A stretch of DNA of 64,000 nt from Gordonia sediminis. GTDB taxonomy: Bacteria > Actinomycetota > Actinomycetes > Mycobacteriales > Mycobacteriaceae. The stretch spans positions 62,001 through 126,000 of the forward strand of contig RZUM01000012.1 of NCBI GenBank assembly GCA_004193205.1. The letters run 5' to 3'. Of this stretch, positions 60,988 through 64,000 are shown piece by piece (the stretch's first letter is position 1; the number at the start of each line of letters is the position of its first letter). Made by a program: the position numbers and the translations under genes. The notes beneath the pieces are model-generated. The model ran no database searches. It had not been told where the DNA came from and saw only the letters and a list, made by a program, of their open reading frames with translations.

Positions 60988-63020
60988 ACATGCCCTCCAA
61001 CATTGATCTCGTCGGCGCGTCTCGCGATCGGGATTTCCGGGGTGTGTTCCGAATCGCCCGGCGGTGAAGTTGTTTCGACGCTGTTGGCTTCCGGTGCCAG
61101 TGCATCTGGGCGTCGGAATCTCGCGACCAGACGGCCGAGGTCCCTGCCTGTCTGGGCGATGACGCCCTGGGGATTGCGTGCCACACCGATCGCACCGAGG
61201 CCGAAGAGGATGGTGGGTACGTCAGCCAGATCCGACGGAAGGTAACTCGAGAAGAAGCCCGGCATCAGGTAGATGAGCAGGCCCGCGACCAGTGCGGCGA
61301 TGATGGAGCGCGACCCGAGGGTGACCAGGACAGCCAGCCACACCATTCCGATGAAGGGATTGAAGCTGTCCGGCAACGTCGAACCGAAGTTCATCGCGAG
61401 GAACCCGCCGCCGACCGCGGCCACGAATGTAGCGAGCGCGGTCAGCATCACCTTGACCTGTACGACGCTGAGTCCCAATGTGCGCGATCCATTCTCGCTC
61501 CATCGCACCGCACCCACGGCCAGACCGGTGGTCGACCGTCGAAGGTTGGTGATGAGCAGACCGAAGACCAGGAAGACTCCCAGGGCCAGGTACGCGAATG
61601 TCTGCGGTCCCGCTGCGAAATCGGGCCGTGCCATCGTCACGCCGGTACCGTAGTTGTAGAGTGTGTCCTGCGTGAAGACCAAGGTGGTGATGAGAAGGCC
61701 GAAGCTGAGGGTCACGAGGGCGACGTAGAGGTCTCCGAGCCGGATGGTCAACAGGCCCAAGAGGATGCCGACCGGGGTGACGACAAGCGCAGCCACGAAG
61801 ACCGCGAGAAGCGGGGACCACCCGTGGTTGGTGGCGAGTTCCGCAGACAACACTGCGCCCATGCCGGCGAAGGTGATCTGGGATAACCACACCATGCCGC
61901 CCTCGCCGACGACCAGCGTGTAGGACAACAGGGCGATCGCGCAACAGATTCCGGCCGTGGCGAGTCCTGTCCAGTATGTGGTCATCGTCAACGGAAGGAG
62001 CGCGACGACCGCAATGGTGATGGTTGCGGCGATGAGCGAGGGACGCAGGTATGGGCGTGTCCTGCTCTGACTGCGTGGTGCCGTTGTCGGATCGTTGCCG
62101 TTGGTGCTGATCGCCCGATCGAGTCCGCCGCCGGCGACGACGTCTCCCGCCTGGCCGCGAAACGCGTGATAGAGGAGAAACCCGAACATCAGTACGAACG
62201 GCACGCTGGGGATGGCTTTCGCGGCGAATGCGCTCTCCGGGTCGATGAACTTCTGGATGACACCGGTTGCCAGACCCATCAGGAGGGCGGCCGCTATTGC
62301 CACCGGCACACTTCGGAGCCGAGCTGCGACCACGGCGGCGAATGCGGTCGCCATCAGCCCGGTCATGGCCTCCGCAGAGAGCCCCGCGGTGGGAGCGATG
62401 AGGATGCCGGCGAGTCCGGCGAGAACCGCGCTGGCCGCCCACACCCCGATGGACACGCGTCCCGGGCTGATCCCGCTCAACGATGTCATCGCCTCCGAAT
62501 CGACAAGTGCGCGTACCTTCATACCGACGTCGGTGAACCGAAGTAGCCCGCCCCCGACCACCACGACCACGATCAGCCCGAGGTAGATGGCCAGTTGGTC
62601 GCCGGTGATCGTCGCACCGAAGAGATGGAACACGGCCAACGGGCGGGGTGCCAGACCCGGTGCGGTCACATTGACGAGTCGGCCGAAGACCATGCTGACC
62701 AGTGGCGGCAATGCAACCGACAGACCGATGGTCGCGACCAGCTTGATCAGCATCGAGCGCAGACGCAGATGACGGAAGAGCAACAGGTAGAGAGTCACAC
62801 CCAAGAGCGGGGCGAAGATTCCGAGCGACACGACCGCCGCCGGGAGGATGGACCACCCCTGTTCGGTGTGGAGAAAGTAGTAGCAGCGGGCCACTGAGAA
62901 CGCCATGGCCGCGAACGCCAGATTGAATATGCCCGACGCCACGAAGGTGATGACCATCGACCCGGCTGCGATCGCGTAGATCGATCCGAGTGCGAGTCCG
63001 GCCAGGATGTACGAGAGCAC
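60984..63020 (-). CDS. Fused LivH-LivM permease of ABC importer
   Basis: Product of 678 residues from the GTG at 63020 (GGAGG 5 nt upstream). Residues 1-290 are LivH-like (LAGLALGSIYAIAAGSMVIT start, GISPGRVSIGVWAASAVLAG). After a charged linker (about 310-330), 340-630 are LivM-like (TLVVGEGGMVWLSQITFAGM, GLLTIRLGDLYVALVTLSFG, AVGGGFLAMNFGSTLPDSFN). About 18-20 hydrophobic segments. Usually LivH and LivM are separate proteins; here both halves of the membrane channel are one chain, which fixes 1:1 stoichiometry. Forms the membrane pore for the binding protein at 63323. Confidence 0.9.
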   Translation of the reverse strand: MLSYILAGLALGSIYAIAAGSMVITFVASGIFNLAFAAMAFSVARCYYFLHTEQGWSILPAAVVSLGIFAPLLGVTLYLLLFRHLRLRSMLIKLVATIGLSVALPPLVSMVFGRLVNVTAPGLAPRPLAVFHLFGATITGDQLAIYLGLIVVVVVGGGLLRFTDVGMKVRALVDSEAMTSLSGISPGRVSIGVWAASAVLAGLAGILIAPTAGLSAEAMTGLMATAFAAVVAARLRSVPVAIAAALLMGLATGVIQKFIDPESAFAAKAIPSVPFVLMFGFLLYHAFRGQAGDVVAGGGLDRAISTNGNDPTTAPRSQSRTRPYLRPSLIAATITIAVVALLPLTMTTYWTGLATAGICCAIALLSYTLVVGEGGMVWLSQITFAGMGAVLSAELATNHGWSPLLAVFVAALVVTPVGILLGLLTIRLGDLYVALVTLSFGLLITTLVFTQDTLYNYGTGVTMARPDFAAGPQTFAYLALGVFLVFGLLITNLRRSTTGLAVGAVRWSENGSRTLGLSVVQVKVMLTALATFVAAVGGGFLAMNFGSTLPDSFNPFIGMVWLAVLVTLGSRSIIAALVAGLLIYLMPGFFSSYLPSDLADVPTILFGLGAIGVARNPQGVIAQTGRDLGRLVARFRRPDALAPEANSVETTSPPGDSEHTPEIPIARRADEINVGGHV

Positions 63021-63322
63021 CTCAACCTCCAAAGGCTCTGAGGACGGTCCCGGGGTTACACCCCGGGCGCCCCAAGGGGGTGCCGCGGCGAGAAGGTTCG
63101 ATAGCAATCGAAATATGTTGGGATACGCGGCAAATCGTCCTCGATTATCTGATTGCCGAGACGAAACTTGTCAAGGTATCGCCCGTATTTCGGCCGGAAT
63201 CGCACACTTCTCGGCCGAACACTTCGATGGCAGTGACAACCTCAAAGGTTTGGGGCATTGTGTCCGCCACAAGGGCTGCCGAATGTGGGGTAGCCCATAG
63301 AATGGAACGAGGTTGGTGAGGT
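63021..63322. promoter_or_regulatory. 302-bp divergent control region of the Liv-type transporter
   Basis: Gene-free and AT-rich in 63110-63180. Two TCGGCCG copies (63190-63196 and 63211-63217, 21 bp apart; contexts TTTCGGCCGGAA and TCTCGGCCGAAC) and a dyad TTGTG-TCCGC-CACAA (63258-63272) lie before the binding-protein start. All are candidate operators governing both transporter units. Confidence 0.45.
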
Positions 63323-64000
63323 ATGCGCAAGAAGGCGCTTCAAGCTGCGGGACTGCTGTCGGCGGTCGTGATCGCAGCCGCGGCATGCAGTGATGACAAC
63401 GGTTCGAGCGGCGGTGCGGAGGGTCCGATCAAGATCGGTGTGCTGACGTCCCAGAGCGGACCTGCGAGTGCCGCGTTTGCGGGCACCGAAGGCGCCGTGA
63501 AGGCGCGCCTGGAGGCCTACAAGGCAGAAGGCGGCAAGTGCTCGAACAAGCAGATCGATGTGGTGATGGCCGATGACCAGTCTTCACCCCAGGGTGCGCT
63601 GGTCGGCACGCAGAAGTTGGTGCAGCAGGACAACGTGCACTCGATGCTCGAGGTCACCCCGTACTTCTTCGGGGCTGCAACCTTCGCCACCACAGCAGCC
63701 AAGGACACGCCGGTTCTCGGTGCTGCGATCGACGCTGCCCCTCAGTGGCTGGAGGACGGCAACAATCTGTTTGCCGCGATGATGACCGTCCCGGACACGT
63801 CGAAGACCTACACCTCTATGGGCGACTACTGGAAGTCCTTGGGTATCAAGAAGATTGCTTCGGTAGCCTATGACAACAAGGCATCGGCAGACAGCATGGA
63901 GTCCGTCATGCGGTCCGCCGAGGACGCCGGGATTGAGCGCGTGTATGTGAACGACACGATCCCACTCGGCTCCACCGACGTCGGCTCGACAGTCCTGGGT
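63323..64000 (+). CDS. Liv-type ABC transporter substrate-binding lipoprotein (3' end beyond the window)
   Basis: At least 226 residues visible, truncated by the window edge. N-terminal lipoprotein signal with charged MRKK, hydrophobic core, and lipobox IAAAAC with lipidated Cys 22, then a Ser/Gly-rich tether. The mature part begins PIKIGVLTSQSGPASAAFAG, the standard start of periplasmic type-I binding proteins (Peripla_BP_6), with IDVVMADDQSSPQGALVGTQ and KIASVAYDNKASADS following. Captures the ligand at the outer face of the membrane for the divergent LivH-LivM/G/F importer. Confidence 0.9.
   Translation, partial: MRKKALQAAGLLSAVVIAAAACSDDNGSSGGAEGPIKIGVLTSQSGPASAAFAGTEGAVKARLEAYKAEGGKCSNKQIDVVMADDQSSPQGALVGTQKLVQQDNVHSMLEVTPYFFGAATFATTAAKDTPVLGAAIDAAPQWLEDGNNLFAAMMTVPDTSKTYTSMGDYWKSLGIKKIASVAYDNKASADSMESVMRSAEDAGIERVYVNDTIPLGSTDVGSTVLG

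Overview
The window is high-GC DNA from a mycolic-acid actinomycete. The Mycobacteriales character (Gordonia/Rhodococcus/Mycobacterium-like) is inferred from the gene families: FadD, FadE and EchA paralogues, an LLM-type F420 oxidoreductase, a mycofactocin-type short-chain dehydrogenase, FprB, and DUF35/Ltp and FadE34-like proteins. I see no rRNA, tRNA, transposase, integrase, phage gene or CRISPR array. Two genes are cut by the window edges: a phosphotriesterase-like 3' end at the left and a Liv-type substrate-binding lipoprotein at the right.

Almost every gene fits one theme: oxidising a hydrophobic, probably alicyclic, steroid- or terpenoid-like carbon source and breaking it down as CoA thioesters. 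Left part (1-23 kb): ferredoxin reductase and alcohol dehydrogenase; a lipocalin-like protein divergent from a small-molecule phosphotransferase; a decayed locus (TetR remnant and fadA/fadB deletion scar) ahead of a FadD; two HSL-type hydrolases, one lacking its serine; a Baeyer-Villiger monooxygenase with an adjacent esterase; a PucR regulator; a second FadD; two convergent paralogous TetR genes; an amidohydrolase divergent from two thioesterases, an enoyl-CoA hydratase homologue and an SDR; and a third FadD.

Middle part (23-48 kb): a minus-strand set ALDH, P450, ADH and SnoaL (alcohol to aldehyde to acid); a tandem-duplicated TetR with a thioesterase; a split acyl-CoA dehydrogenase pair divergent from a DUF35/thiolase-like pair, a fused 719-residue acyl-CoA dehydrogenase and an F420 oxidoreductase; crotonase-fold enzymes around a TetR; SnoaL, SDR and AraC; then an amidohydrolase, a second acyl-CoA dehydrogenase pair and a fourth FadD, closed by a strong hairpin.

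Right part (47.7-64 kb): TetR, VOC protein, CaiB-type CoA-transferase, 3-hydroxyisobutyrate-dehydrogenase-like protein, ALDH, mycofactocin-type SDR, P450, FprB and ALDH (a self-contained hydroxylation/oxidation module), a decayed enoyl-CoA hydratase fragment, and a Liv-type ABC importer with a fused LivH-LivM permease divergent from its binding protein.

The most unusual signals are not genes. Two facing arrays of 21-bp repeats lie between convergent genes (2441-2711). Several promoter dyads recur at distant promoters and suggest small local regulons, and three gene remnants mark past deletions. The substrate cannot be fixed from sequence alone.
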